NCBI GenBank assembly: GCA_964606665.1
Contig: CAZSHS010000002.1
Location: 1-64,000 of the forward strand
Direction of reading: 5' to 3'
DNA from: Aved-18 sp964606665
GTDB lineage: Bacteria > Cyanobacteriota > Vampirovibrionia > Obscuribacterales > Obscuribacteraceae
DNA length: 64,000 nucleotides
Positions 16,810-25,835 of the stretch are shown in pieces (position 1 is the stretch's first letter; each line of letters opens with the position of its first letter). The position numbers and the translations under genes were made by a program. The notes under the pieces were generated by a model. It searched no databases. It was not told the DNA's origin and was given only the letters and a program-made list of their open reading frames with translations.

Positions 16810-19098
16810 ATGTCGGAACAAAAAAAGGCGCCAAAAATTGAAGATTCGGTGATTCTCTCGGCTATTGAGAAGGTCAAAGACAAAGGTTTCGATATCAATC
16901 CTTACACAGTCTCTGATGAGGCAAAAGTCTTTCCCTCGGACATTTTCCGTGCGCCAAGTCTGATGAAAATAATTCTTGATGCCAGAGACGAGGCATCTAA
17001 ATGGCATTTTCAGCCCTCGGCTTCGGAAGCCGACATTAAATTCAATACGCTTGAGATCAACATCGACAAATTGCGTGAAGAAAACGAACGCTTGAGCGCT
17101 CAGGTTAACGAGCTGGAAGAAAAACTCACCGCCCCGACAAATTCTCCGACCGAAGTCGAGGTAGTTGTCGAAGAGAACAACGACAAGAGCAAAAGCTCAA
17201 GCAATGAACCTGAAGTCGATTTTTCGATGGGTGAAGATTTCAATGAACAACTTAAAGATTTGCTCCAGATGGAAAGCGAAAGTGAAGTCCAGGAGCTTGA
17301 AAAGCAGTTAGCTGAAGCACGAGAAGAGCTTAGTACAGCTAAAAGTGAGTTTGCTCGTGTAGAAGATGACAACAAAGATCTCAGTCATAGTGTGCTTGGT
17401 CTTGAACGAGTCAACGAAGCGTTGAACATCCGATTACGTGAACTGGATGCAGAAAATCGTGAATTAAAAGCGACTGCAGAAAAAGATCATGCAAATAATC
17501 CAGCAGACACCTCCAATTTACCTGGCAACATTGGTGACAATGAAGAGTTGCAATATTTGCGCAACTCGCAGCAAGAATTAACTGAACGTCTCAATCATTT
17601 TGAAGATGAAAACGCAAGACTAATCGGGCGCATTCAGGATCTCGAAAACGAAGCAGAACAAAAAGAGCTAGAGGCAAGTCAATCGGCTCCCAACCCTGAA
17701 CTTGAAGCTTATGTAGCAGAACTCGAACAGCGTATTGCAGATAGCGATGCAAAACAAGTCGAAATGCAAGAAGAGATGGATACCCTAGTCACTCAATTGC
17801 AAAACTCCTGGCACACTGGTTACCAAAAAGGATTGAGTGACGGCAAAGCACAAGCCGCTGAAGAAGCATCAGCCGCAACAGAGCAAATAGAAATTGAGCC
17901 GGCTTCAATCAATTACGATGCCACCGCTCCTATTCAAGCTCAAGCATTTCAAGCTCCAGATCTTTCTATGATGCAAGGAATCGGCAACTCTTCTAGCGAA
18001 TATGACGCGCTCAAAGACATGAAATGGAAAGATGTCGAGACCGTTTATCAAATGGGAGGCCAAGGTCAAACTCAACCTCCTGCTTTTTTTGAAAACGCCC
18101 AAGCACAAGAACCTGTCTATGCTCAAGAGCATGGTTATACGCAGGATCAAGGCTATGCTCAGGACCCAGGCTATACACAAGACCAGGGTTATGCTCAGGA
18201 CCAGGGTTATGCTCAGGACCCAGGCTATACACAAGATCAGGGTTATGCTCAAGACCCAAATTATTTACAGCCACAAGCAGAAGTTCCATATGATTTTGGT
18301 GGCGCATATCAAAATTATGATGAACAAGAAAATGTACAAGACCTTCAATACGCTCCATTTGAACAGGGTGAATTTGCTCAAGAAGCGCACGGGGATTATC
18401 CGGACGCTCAACCGCATCAAGAACATTTCGAACACCAACCACAAGAAGCAGAAATAGACTTCGACCAAATGGACATTTTCGAAGATATCGAAGAGCTTGA
18501 GCGTCTTGGAAAAATCGAATTACCTGACGACATTATTCCAATCGATCACAGCGAAAAAGCAACACCAAGCGAAGCTGCGTTGCGCAATTTAGTGCAACAC
18601 AAAATTCAGCACCAACAAGAACATAGCACTGGAGAAGTTCCACGCATGGTGGGCAAAGCCACTGTGGATCCTGCACAAGCCCAAACTGACCCGGCTGGTG
18701 CTAAAGGCATTAACAAATTTGTGGGACAGCGCGGAGCGCATGCAAATACAGAAGCAGCCCAAAGTGCCACCAATTTGCCAGTGATACCAGTAGTACGCAA
18801 TCTTCCACCAGAAGTACGCAAAGCTTGTCAAATTTTAGGTCTTGCACCTGAGACTATGACCAAAGAAACAATTAGTGATGCATGGAAAAAAGCGATTACT
18901 GCTCCTGGAGTTCACCCTGACCAGGGTGGTGACACAGAAATCGCCACATCTATTAACTTAGCAAAAGCAACACTGCTTAAATTCATGGATCAAACAGCGC
19001 CAAAATTAGGCAAAAAATTTGGTGCGCAAGCAGGTAGTGTAAATCGTTTTGCAGGCAAGAAAAAACCGGAAGATCAAAAACCGGAAGACCAAGAATAG
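16810..19098 (+). CDS. Large coiled-coil protein with Tyr/Gln repeats and C-terminal J-like domain
   Basis: The start is set at ATG 16810 (MSEQKKAPK); the frame runs 30 codons further upstream but those residues look non-coding. 762 residues. An N-terminal helical domain (about 1-75) is followed by an acidic coiled coil (about 75-345), then a disordered region with eight six-residue Y-(A/T)-Q-D-(Q/P)-G repeats at 437-484. The C-terminus (about 664-735) resembles a J domain: an ILGL start, a helix and an intact HPD at 702-704 followed by QGGD and a long final helix. It opens a same-strand run with der, plsY and htrA. Predicted cytoplasmic; function unknown, possibly a scaffold that recruits DnaK. 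Confidence 0.82.
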   Translation: MSEQKKAPKIEDSVILSAIEKVKDKGFDINPYTVSDEAKVFPSDIFRAPSLMKIILDARDEASKWHFQPSASEADIKFNTLEINIDKLREENERLSAQVNELEEKLTAPTNSPTEVEVVVEENNDKSKSSSNEPEVDFSMGEDFNEQLKDLLQMESESEVQELEKQLAEAREELSTAKSEFARVEDDNKDLSHSVLGLERVNEALNIRLRELDAENRELKATAEKDHANNPADTSNLPGNIGDNEELQYLRNSQQELTERLNHFEDENARLIGRIQDLENEAEQKELEASQSAPNPELEAYVAELEQRIADSDAKQVEMQEEMDTLVTQLQNSWHTGYQKGLSDGKAQAAEEASAATEQIEIEPASINYDATAPIQAQAFQAPDLSMMQGIGNSSSEYDALKDMKWKDVETVYQMGGQGQTQPPAFFENAQAQEPVYAQEHGYTQDQGYAQDPGYTQDQGYAQDQGYAQDPGYTQDQGYAQDPNYLQPQAEVPYDFGGAYQNYDEQENVQDLQYAPFEQGEFAQEAHGDYPDAQPHQEHFEHQPQEAEIDFDQMDIFEDIEELERLGKIELPDDIIPIDHSEKATPSEAALRNLVQHKIQHQQEHSTGEVPRMVGKATVDPAQAQTDPAGAKGINKFVGQRGAHANTEAAQSATNLPVIPVVRNLPPEVRKACQILGLAPETMTKETISDAWKKAITAPGVHPDQGGDTEIATSINLAKATLLKFMDQTAPKLGKKFGAQAGSVNRFAGKKKPEDQKPEDQE
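18118..18261 (+). repeat. Eight tandem 18-bp coding repeats
   Basis: Eight consecutive units of 18 bases, each encoding Tyr-(Ala/Thr)-Gln-Asp-(Gln/Pro)-Gly with small changes in the first and last copies. Two internal blocks (from 18136 and from 18190) are nearly identical at DNA level, which points to recent duplication. Copy number may vary between strains. Confidence 0.9.
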
Positions 19099-19114
19099 TG
19101 ATTGAGGAGTAGCC

Positions 19115-20503
19115 GTGGTTAAGGGCGTGGTCGCGATTGTAGGCCGTCCAAATGTAGGAAAGTCAACCTTCTTCAATAGATGCGTAGGTTCGCGCAGCGC
19201 AATTGTAGACGACCAACCTGGAGTTACTCGCGATAGGATTTATCGCGAAGCCGAATGGTCAGGAAGCAAATTCTTAATTGTGGACACAGGCGGTATTTTA
19301 CCTGGCACAGCCGCAGACATAAACAGTTCCGCTCAAATAAACGAAGAGGTCAATAAGCAAGTTCGACTAGCTATAGACGAGTCGGATGTGATTGTCTTTA
19401 TTGTCGATGGAAAGCAAGGTCCCATAGGCGTCGACGAAGATATTGCTCACATACTACGCCAATCTAAAAAACCTGTTCTATTGGCAGTCAATAAAATAGA
19501 TACACCCAAAGACGAATTGAATGTACCTGAATTTTACTCGCTTGGACTAGGCGAACCTCACAGTTTGTCTGCCATGGTGGGATCTGGAGGCGTTGGCGAT
19601 TTACTTGATCTGGTGATTGAAAATCTTCCTAAAGGTAAAAAAGGAAGAATCTCTGAAGAGGAAGAATTCGCCGAAGGAGAAGAGGAAGACCTTTCTAAAA
19701 AGCCATTCTCGCTAGCCCTTGTGGGCAAACCAAATGTGGGCAAATCATCTCTTTTGAATATTTTGTGCGGCGCAGATCGCACCATCGTTTCAGATGAGCC
19801 CGGCACTACGCGCGATGCCATTCACACCATTATCAAACACAACGGCAGAGAAATTACTCTTATTGATACTGCCGGAATTAGACGTCGAACCAAAGTTGAA
19901 TACGGTATTGAAGCCTTTTCAGTAGTGCGATCTTTTAAAGCTATTTCAAACGCCGACGTAGTAGTGCAAATCATCGACTCATCAGAACCGATATCGGATC
20001 AAGATCAAAAAATCGCATCTAAAATTGCCGAAGCAGGACGCGGTGTGGTGATCGTTATGAACAAATGGGATTTGTTCGAAAATAAATCTTCGACCAAAAT
20101 GAATGAGCTGAAAAAAAACGTTGATCAAGACCTTCGCGCTATTTGTTATGCGCCCGTTCTTTTTACAAGCGCTACAGAAAAGGTTCGAGTTGGGAAAATA
20201 ATAGAGGCTGCAGGCCTTGCATTTGCTCAAAATCACAGACGAGTTACAACCAGTCTATTGAATCAATCTATCAGCGAATGCGTGGCACTTGTGCCACCAC
20301 CAGCAGGTAAGCGTGGTAAGCGCCTGAAAATCTATTACGCTACTCAAGTGTCCGTTGGGCCACCCACTTTTGCACTATTTGTGAATGATACCAAACTTCT
20401 GACCGACAATTACCGGACCTACTTGGAGCGCAAACTGCGCGAAAATTTCGGTTTTGAAGGCACACCCATCAGGATTTTGACCAGACCCAAAAAGAAACAA
20501 TAA
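19115..20503 (+). CDS. der: Ribosome-assembly GTPase Der (EngA)
   Basis: 462 residues with the two tandem GTPase domains unique to this family: GRPNVGKSTFFNR and DTGG in the first, GKPNVGKSSLLN, DTAGIRRR and NKWD in the second, joined by a Glu-rich linker. The C-terminal KH-like domain ends in LRENFGFEGTPIRI. GTG start with GAGGAG 6 bases upstream. The stop overlaps the plsY start (TAATG). Acts in 50S ribosomal subunit maturation. Confidence 0.97.
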   Translation: MVKGVVAIVGRPNVGKSTFFNRCVGSRSAIVDDQPGVTRDRIYREAEWSGSKFLIVDTGGILPGTAADINSSAQINEEVNKQVRLAIDESDVIVFIVDGKQGPIGVDEDIAHILRQSKKPVLLAVNKIDTPKDELNVPEFYSLGLGEPHSLSAMVGSGGVGDLLDLVIENLPKGKKGRISEEEEFAEGEEEDLSKKPFSLALVGKPNVGKSSLLNILCGADRTIVSDEPGTTRDAIHTIIKHNGREITLIDTAGIRRRTKVEYGIEAFSVVRSFKAISNADVVVQIIDSSEPISDQDQKIASKIAEAGRGVVIVMNKWDLFENKSSTKMNELKKNVDQDLRAICYAPVLFTSATEKVRVGKIIEAAGLAFAQNHRRVTTSLLNQSISECVALVPPPAGKRGKRLKIYYATQVSVGPPTFALFVNDTKLLTDNYRTYLERKLRENFGFEGTPIRILTRPKKKQ

Positions 20504-21189
20504 TGTCGATTGTTATTGCCATTTCAAGCCTCTTATTAGCCTATTTACTCGGAGCCATTCCGACAGGTTTTTGGGTGGCAAAACTAGCAAAAGGGATAGA
20601 CATTAGAAAAGAGGGCTCTGGCTCTACTGGTGCCACTAATGTTTTGCGCTGCGTCGGCAAAAAAGAAGCGGCATTTGTGATGTTCTTCGACATCTTTAAA
20701 GGCTATCTTGCAGTTGCTATTGCCATTTATCTTGAGTCTGCTTACTCTTGCGACCTATTTGGCGTGCGTGGCTTATTGCCTGTATTTGCAGCCGTCATAA
20801 GTCTAGTGGGACACAGTAAATCCATATTTTTAAACTTTCAAGGCGGCAAGAGTGTTGCCACCGGACTTGGTACTTATTTTGCTTTGAACTGGAAAGTAGC
20901 AATTATCGCATTTTCACTTTGGGTGTTTTTGATTTTTGTCACTAGATACGTCTCGCTTGCCTCTATCATCGGCACTTTCTCATGCATAGTGACTATGATT
21001 ATATTCGGCTCGCCTTTACCATACATTGTTTATACTCTAATTGCTTTTACTTACATTACAGCCCGCCACACAGAAAATATCAAACGACTAATGAAAGGAA
21101 CCGAGCCTAAATTCGGACAGAAAGCCAAAGACAGTAAAGAAAATACGCCTAAAGAGGTCGCAAATGATCAAGCGAATTCTGAATCATAA
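20503..21189 (+). CDS. plsY: Glycerol-3-phosphate acyltransferase PlsY
   Basis: 228 residues, multi-pass membrane enzyme that transfers acyl from acyl-phosphate to glycerol 3-phosphate, the first step of phospholipid synthesis. Family signatures: GSGSTGATNVLR near residue 38, GHSKSIFLNFQGGKSVATGLG near 105, and ARHTENIKRL near the end. The hydrophilic tail beyond residue 205 is an extension. One-base overlap with der; the 3' end overlaps the protease gene by 26 bases. Confidence 0.96.
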   Translation: MSIVIAISSLLLAYLLGAIPTGFWVAKLAKGIDIRKEGSGSTGATNVLRCVGKKEAAFVMFFDIFKGYLAVAIAIYLESAYSCDLFGVRGLLPVFAAVISLVGHSKSIFLNFQGGKSVATGLGTYFALNWKVAIIAFSLWVFLIFVTRYVSLASIIGTFSCIVTMIIFGSPLPYIVYTLIAFTYITARHTENIKRLMKGTEPKFGQKAKDSKENTPKEVANDQANSES

Positions 21190-22243
21190 AATTAAGTTGA
21201 CACTATTGGCGGTGGCTGGATGTCTTTTCATAGTGCTACCAGATTCGGCACTATCAGCGCCTAAAATTCCGTTGCTTCCAGAAGAAGAAGCCAATATTCG
21301 AGTTTGGGAAAAGGCTCACAAAGCGGTCGTAAATTTATCTATCTATACTCCCAACGCTATTAATATGTACGAAGATCCAGGTATTGGCTCTGGATGCTTA
21401 ATCAGCAAAGATGGCTTTGTAGTAACATGCGACCATGTGGTATCACAGGCAGCAAAAATCCGCGCCACTTTATTTGATGGAACTTCTTTTGAAGCGGCTA
21501 TCATCGGTCGCGATCCTGCATCAGATCTTGCCGTTCTTAAATTACTGGCACCAAAAGGAAGAGTATTCGATTTTGTAGAACTAAAAGACAAGTCATCTGA
21601 AATTCAGGTTGGCAGAAGAGTTCTTGCCATAGGAAGTCCTTATGGAATCGACCAGACTTTAACTCAGGGCATAGTCTCAAGCATTAGTCGCACGATGAGA
21701 ACGGCTGCAAACCGACTGGTGAAAGGCGTGATTCAAACTGATGCTGCTATCAATCGAGGAAATTCGGGCGGTCCCTTGCTCGATCTTCAAGGTAATCTAA
21801 TTGGTATCAACGATTCAATTGTAAGTGCAACACAAGGCTCGTCGGGTATTGGACTTGCAATACCAAGTGCAGTGGTGAGTAGAGTGGTGCCACAATTAAT
21901 CGAGTTTCATGTAGTTAAGCGTCCAGAGCTTGGTATCACGGCCAAGCCCGATAAAGGCGGATTGCGTGTGATTCAAGTAGATCCCAATGGACCTTCGCAC
22001 GAAGCTGGTCTGCAAGGCCCAAAAATAGTCAATTACCAAGACGGCGAAATGGTCTATCGAATTTTCGATGCCTCGCTTGCAGATCTCATTACCCATGTTG
22101 ATGATGTGAAAGTACAAACTGAAGATGACTTATATTCATACATTGAGAAGAAACAACCTAATCAAGTAGTTAAACTGACTGTAGTTAGGGGAGGAAAGGT
22201 CCTCAAGATTCCAGTAAAATTGGTGGTCACTAAGACCAGCTAA
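21164..22243 (+). CDS. HtrA/DegP-type periplasmic serine protease
   Basis: 359 residues. N-terminal signal or anchor segment (LTLLAVAGCLFIVLP). Trypsin-like protease domain with the complete triad: His in TCDHVVS, Asp in DPASDLAVLKL, Ser in NRGNSGGPLLD. One PDZ domain follows (about 245-355: LGITAKPDKGGLRVIQVDPNGPSHEAGL). It is therefore a quality-control protease of the cell envelope. The start lies inside the end of plsY, so translation is probably coupled. The next gene, a response regulator, starts 13 bases later. Confidence 0.92.
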   Translation: MIKRILNHKIKLTLLAVAGCLFIVLPDSALSAPKIPLLPEEEANIRVWEKAHKAVVNLSIYTPNAINMYEDPGIGSGCLISKDGFVVTCDHVVSQAAKIRATLFDGTSFEAAIIGRDPASDLAVLKLLAPKGRVFDFVELKDKSSEIQVGRRVLAIGSPYGIDQTLTQGIVSSISRTMRTAANRLVKGVIQTDAAINRGNSGGPLLDLQGNLIGINDSIVSATQGSSGIGLAIPSAVVSRVVPQLIEFHVVKRPELGITAKPDKGGLRVIQVDPNGPSHEAGLQGPKIVNYQDGEMVYRIFDASLADLITHVDDVKVQTEDDLYSYIEKKQPNQVVKLTVVRGGKVLKIPVKLVVTKTS

Positions 22244-22256
22244 AAGGGAGTAGAAA

Positions 22257-22970
22257 TTGGCACGAATTCTAGTTATCGATGACGACCACGCAATCGCAGA
22301 ACTTGTCAAGATAAACCTTGAGCTACTAGGACACCATGTCGAGACCGCAAATGACGGCATTAAAGGTCTTGCCTTGGCTCAGCAAAATTTACCCGAAATG
22401 ATTGTACTCGATGTCATGATGCCCGATTTGGACGGTTTTACAGTCTGCCAGAGAATTCGTCAGAATCCACAGACCAATGGCATACCTATATTAATGTTGA
22501 CAGCCCTTGGAATGACCAAAGACAAAGTCACCGGATTTGATTCGGGGGCAGATGACTATCTGGTCAAGCCTTTCGAGATTCCAGAATTGCAAGTGCGTGT
22601 GCGTGCACTATTGAGACGAGCTGGATCTGTTTTACATTCAGCTTCACTACCTGAAATTTTGCATGCAGGTGAGATAACTCTAATCCCAGAAAATCTGCAA
22701 GCCAAAGTTGGCGAGCGTATCGTCAAATTGACCCCTACTGAGTTTGAAATATTGCATTGTTTAATGCAGCACCACGGTCAAACAGTGAGCACAGGAAAGC
22801 TTCTAGAAGAGGTCTGGGGCTACGCTCCCGACGATGACGTCGATACTATTCGCGTGCACATTCGTCATTTGCGCACTAGATTAGAAACTAGTGAGCGTAA
22901 GTATATAAAGACCGTATATGGCGGCGGGTATCAGCTCATCGCCGAAGGCTTCAATCGCACTGGTAAATAG
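22257..22970 (+). CDS. OmpR-family response regulator
   Basis: 237 residues from a TTG start preceded by GGGAG. Receiver at 1-122: DDDH acidic pocket, phosphoacceptor in IVLDVMMPDLDG, switch Thr in LMLTALG and Lys in YLVKPFE. Winged-helix DNA-binding domain at about 135-232 (LTPTEFEILHCLMQHHGQTVS, VDTIRVHIRHLRTRLE, YIKTVYGGGYQL). It resembles the RpaB type of cyanobacteria in general form. No kinase is adjacent; it may respond to envelope conditions together with the protease upstream. Confidence 0.94.
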   Translation: MARILVIDDDHAIAELVKINLELLGHHVETANDGIKGLALAQQNLPEMIVLDVMMPDLDGFTVCQRIRQNPQTNGIPILMLTALGMTKDKVTGFDSGADDYLVKPFEIPELQVRVRALLRRAGSVLHSASLPEILHAGEITLIPENLQAKVGERIVKLTPTEFEILHCLMQHHGQTVSTGKLLEEVWGYAPDDDVDTIRVHIRHLRTRLETSERKYIKTVYGGGYQLIAEGFNRTGK

Positions 22971-23128
22971 CTTTCAGCGCGCTTATTAGACGAAGCTTAT
23001 TTTTTTGCTGACATTTTTTAAAGCATTTTAGATTAATACAAACCCCTTATTAGAGGCGTACTTGGAATCTATTATTGTATGATTCTTGCCGTCCCACTTG
23101 ATATGGCGAAAATTTCAGGAGTTACCCA

Positions 23129-24580
23129 GTGTTATTCAACAGCCTGCAATATCTTGTCTTCCTACCAGTAGTCTTCTTACTCTACTGGTTAGCTCCTCAC
23201 AAAGCGCGCGTCGCATTGCTTCTTATAGCCAGCTACGTGTTCTACATGTCGTGGAAGCCAATGTATGGTCTTCTCATCGCAGGTTTGACCATAGGCAACT
23301 TCTTTTTGGTCAAACTACTCAACAAACAGCCTGAGCGCAAAAAACTCTGGCTTGGTCTAATCGTCGCCGCTAACTTACTTATGTTAGCAATATTTAAGTA
23401 CACCACTTTCGCCTTCGACACTGTCAAAGACGGTCTCAATTTGATGCATATCGATTGGAAAGAACCGCACCTCAATATCATTTTGCCTCTAGGTATTTCC
23501 TTCTTCGTTTTCGAATTCATTCACTACGCAGTTGAAGTTTATAAAGGTAAGCCAGAAGTCAAAAGTCTTCCGCAGTTTGCACTTTTTGCTTCATTCTTCC
23601 CTACTCAAATTGCAGGTCCTATTAAGAGATACCAGGATTTCATTCCTCAGTTGGATTTGAAAGCAAAATTCAAATGGGAATATGTAGATGAAGGTATGCA
23701 GCTCATTTTGATGGGCCTGGCTAAAAAGGTTTTGATTGCAGATAACCTGGCTCTGGTTGTGCAAGCAGGATTTGCCCATCCAGAAAAATTCACATCTATA
23801 GATATGTGGATTTTGACTTATGCATTTGCATTTCAGATCTTTCTCGACTTTGCCGGTTACACCGATATCGCTCGCGGTTCAGCCTTGCTCTTTGGCTATA
23901 AAGTTCCAATAAACTTCAACTTGCCTTATCTTGCTGCAAACGTAGCCGACTTCTGGAACCGTTGGCACATAAGCCTTTCGACCTGGTTGAGAGACTATCT
24001 ATTTATTCCACTAGGTGGTTCGCGTTGTGATCGCGTCAAAGTCTATCGCAATTTATTTATTACGATGGCTCTTGGTGGTCTCTGGCATGGTGCTGCTATG
24101 CACTTCTTCTTGTGGGGCGTCTATCAGGGTGTGGTGCTAATTTTGCACCGCGAATGGCAGCGCGTAAGCGAGAAGCTTGGCATGACCAAAGAAATCTTGG
24201 AAAACAAGTTCTATCACGCAGCTTCGGTTGTATTCACATTCCATGTAGTTTGTATCGGTTGGGTATTCTTCAGAGCTGAAACTTCTAAATCGGCTTTTGA
24301 AATAATTGGCAAACTGATGATGGCACCACAAGAATTGATGAATTTCAGCCTATCGCAATTAGAAGTGCTCAAGATTCGCGACCCAATCATATTCCCAGCA
24401 TTGGTCGTGCTCTTGCCTATCCTGATGATTTCGCATGTGGCTGTGAATTGGTTGAATAACAAACAGTTCTATCAAAAACCCGCATGGCCAGTACAAGTCG
24501 GCGTGATGGTGGCTTTAATGTGTCTTTTGACCATATTCAGTCCCGACTCATCACCTCGCTTCATCTACTTCCAGTTCTAA
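23129..24580 (+). CDS. AlgI-type membrane-bound O-acyltransferase (MBOAT)
   Basis: 483 residues, about ten membrane helices. GTG start with AGGAG 8 bases upstream. The sequence follows AlgI/PatA: opening FNSLQYLVFLPVVFLLYWL, the FFPTQIAGPIKRY segment, DFAGYTDIARG, FWNRWHISLSTWLRDYLFIPLGG, and the catalytic His in GGLWHGA (about residue 318). These enzymes move acetyl groups across the membrane to a polysaccharide or cell-wall sugar. The two following genes are SGNH-like partners, as in alginate or peptidoglycan acetylation systems. Confidence 0.94.
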   Translation: MLFNSLQYLVFLPVVFLLYWLAPHKARVALLLIASYVFYMSWKPMYGLLIAGLTIGNFFLVKLLNKQPERKKLWLGLIVAANLLMLAIFKYTTFAFDTVKDGLNLMHIDWKEPHLNIILPLGISFFVFEFIHYAVEVYKGKPEVKSLPQFALFASFFPTQIAGPIKRYQDFIPQLDLKAKFKWEYVDEGMQLILMGLAKKVLIADNLALVVQAGFAHPEKFTSIDMWILTYAFAFQIFLDFAGYTDIARGSALLFGYKVPINFNLPYLAANVADFWNRWHISLSTWLRDYLFIPLGGSRCDRVKVYRNLFITMALGGLWHGAAMHFFLWGVYQGVVLILHREWQRVSEKLGMTKEILENKFYHAASVVFTFHVVCIGWVFFRAETSKSAFEIIGKLMMAPQELMNFSLSQLEVLKIRDPIIFPALVVLLPILMISHVAVNWLNNKQFYQKPAWPVQVGVMVALMCLLTIFSPDSSPRFIYFQF

Positions 24581-24605
24581 CTAAAAGTAAGCGAGCGGGG
24601 AAATC

Positions 24606-25835
24606 ATGGCTAGTTCAGATATAAAAGATCTGAAACCAGAATCTCAAATCATTGCTCCCAGAGTACATCCGGAAGCCTATGAGATTCTAACGCCCAAATA
24701 TCGCAAAGGGTCACTGTTTCTAGTTGCCTTCGCCATATTTGCGATTTTGAACGTCTCTATGATGTTTATAAATCCAATCAAGTTCAATCGCGAGTTTTAT
24801 CCATATCGCGGTTGGCTCTGGTGGATGGTAAACGACATCAAACCTCAGACAACCACATATGACGTGGCACTACTGGGCTCATCTGTAGTGGTGGCAGCGG
24901 TCACCACGGCTGATGCCACGAGTTCGGGTAAATCGCTTGACATAATTCTGCACCACAAATCTGAATATATGGACAAGCAATTAGCAATAAACGGCTTACC
25001 TAAACAACAAACCCTAAACCTGAGCGGTCCTGGTCAAATGCCTTCCGATGCGCTTTTGATTTTTATGGCACTTAGCGATCATTTAAAAGAAGGCTCTACT
25101 GTGGTTTATGGTCTTGCGCCGCGCGACTTTTTTGATAGTTCATTTCAAAGCGCATCTGATACCGAATCATATAAGTATCTACGCCGCATGATCGAACTGA
25201 AACCAAGAGTCAATTCTCACTATCATCAGTATTTCTGGGACAAAGTAAACGCATTACTCGAGCGATGTGTCTATCTCTATGATAGATCGACAGAGATTCA
25301 AACCAAATGGTTTCATAATTTAGAAAACTTTTTGATCAAAATTTTCCCCAATTACGAAAACACTACTTTCAATTACTGGGACAGGAAAGCTCTTTTGCCG
25401 GCATATAAAGGTGCGGAGTTTCACCCCAGAGCCTCCATGTGCGCCCCGGAGGATCTTTCAAAACCACACGAATTTATTGATAATACTTTTGAGTATTTCT
25501 TGCGTTACAGAAGACCAAATCCTGCGGTCTTTGATGCTCAATTGTATTTCTTGCGCCAGCTTTCTGAGCAGTGCAAAGAAAAGAAAGCCAAGCTCATCAT
25601 AGTCAATATGCCTATCACTGAAGTGAACATGGCGCTTCTGCCCAGGCACCACTACCAAAACTATATGACTGCACTTAGAGATTTTTCTAAAACATTCGAT
25701 GTCAAATTCATCGATTTAAACAATCCTAAAGTATTTCCTAAAACAGACTTCAGAGATGGAGTGCACATGAATGCGCGCGGCGGAATGAAATTCATCGAAT
25801 TGGTAGCGCCTGAAATTGCAGGTACCAGAAAATGA
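24606..25835 (+). CDS. SGNH-like O-acetyltransferase partner, first paralog
   Basis: 409 residues. One membrane anchor near residue 45 (SLFLVAFAIFAILNVSMMFI), the rest outside the membrane. A block I-like Ser appears in LLGSSVV (about residue 91) and a block V Asp/His pair in DGVHMN (about 385 and 388), the layout of SGNH acyl-transferases such as AlgX/AlgJ or DUF1574 proteins. 'APRDFFDS' is shared with the next gene. It probably receives acetyl groups from the MBOAT 25 bases upstream and puts them on a glycan. The stop overlaps the next start by four bases (ATGA). Confidence 0.8.
   Translation: MASSDIKDLKPESQIIAPRVHPEAYEILTPKYRKGSLFLVAFAIFAILNVSMMFINPIKFNREFYPYRGWLWWMVNDIKPQTTTYDVALLGSSVVVAAVTTADATSSGKSLDIILHHKSEYMDKQLAINGLPKQQTLNLSGPGQMPSDALLIFMALSDHLKEGSTVVYGLAPRDFFDSSFQSASDTESYKYLRRMIELKPRVNSHYHQYFWDKVNALLERCVYLYDRSTEIQTKWFHNLENFLIKIFPNYENTTFNYWDRKALLPAYKGAEFHPRASMCAPEDLSKPHEFIDNTFEYFLRYRRPNPAVFDAQLYFLRQLSEQCKEKKAKLIIVNMPITEVNMALLPRHHYQNYMTALRDFSKTFDVKFIDLNNPKVFPKTDFRDGVHMNARGGMKFIELVAPEIAGTRK

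Noticed and set aside
18118..18261. CRISPR-like array
   Set aside because: The 18-bp units are contiguous without spacers and encode an in-frame peptide repeat.
22971..23128. Terminator after the OmpR-type regulator
   Set aside because: A T run exists at about 23000-23007 but the stem before it is only four bases; too weak to call.
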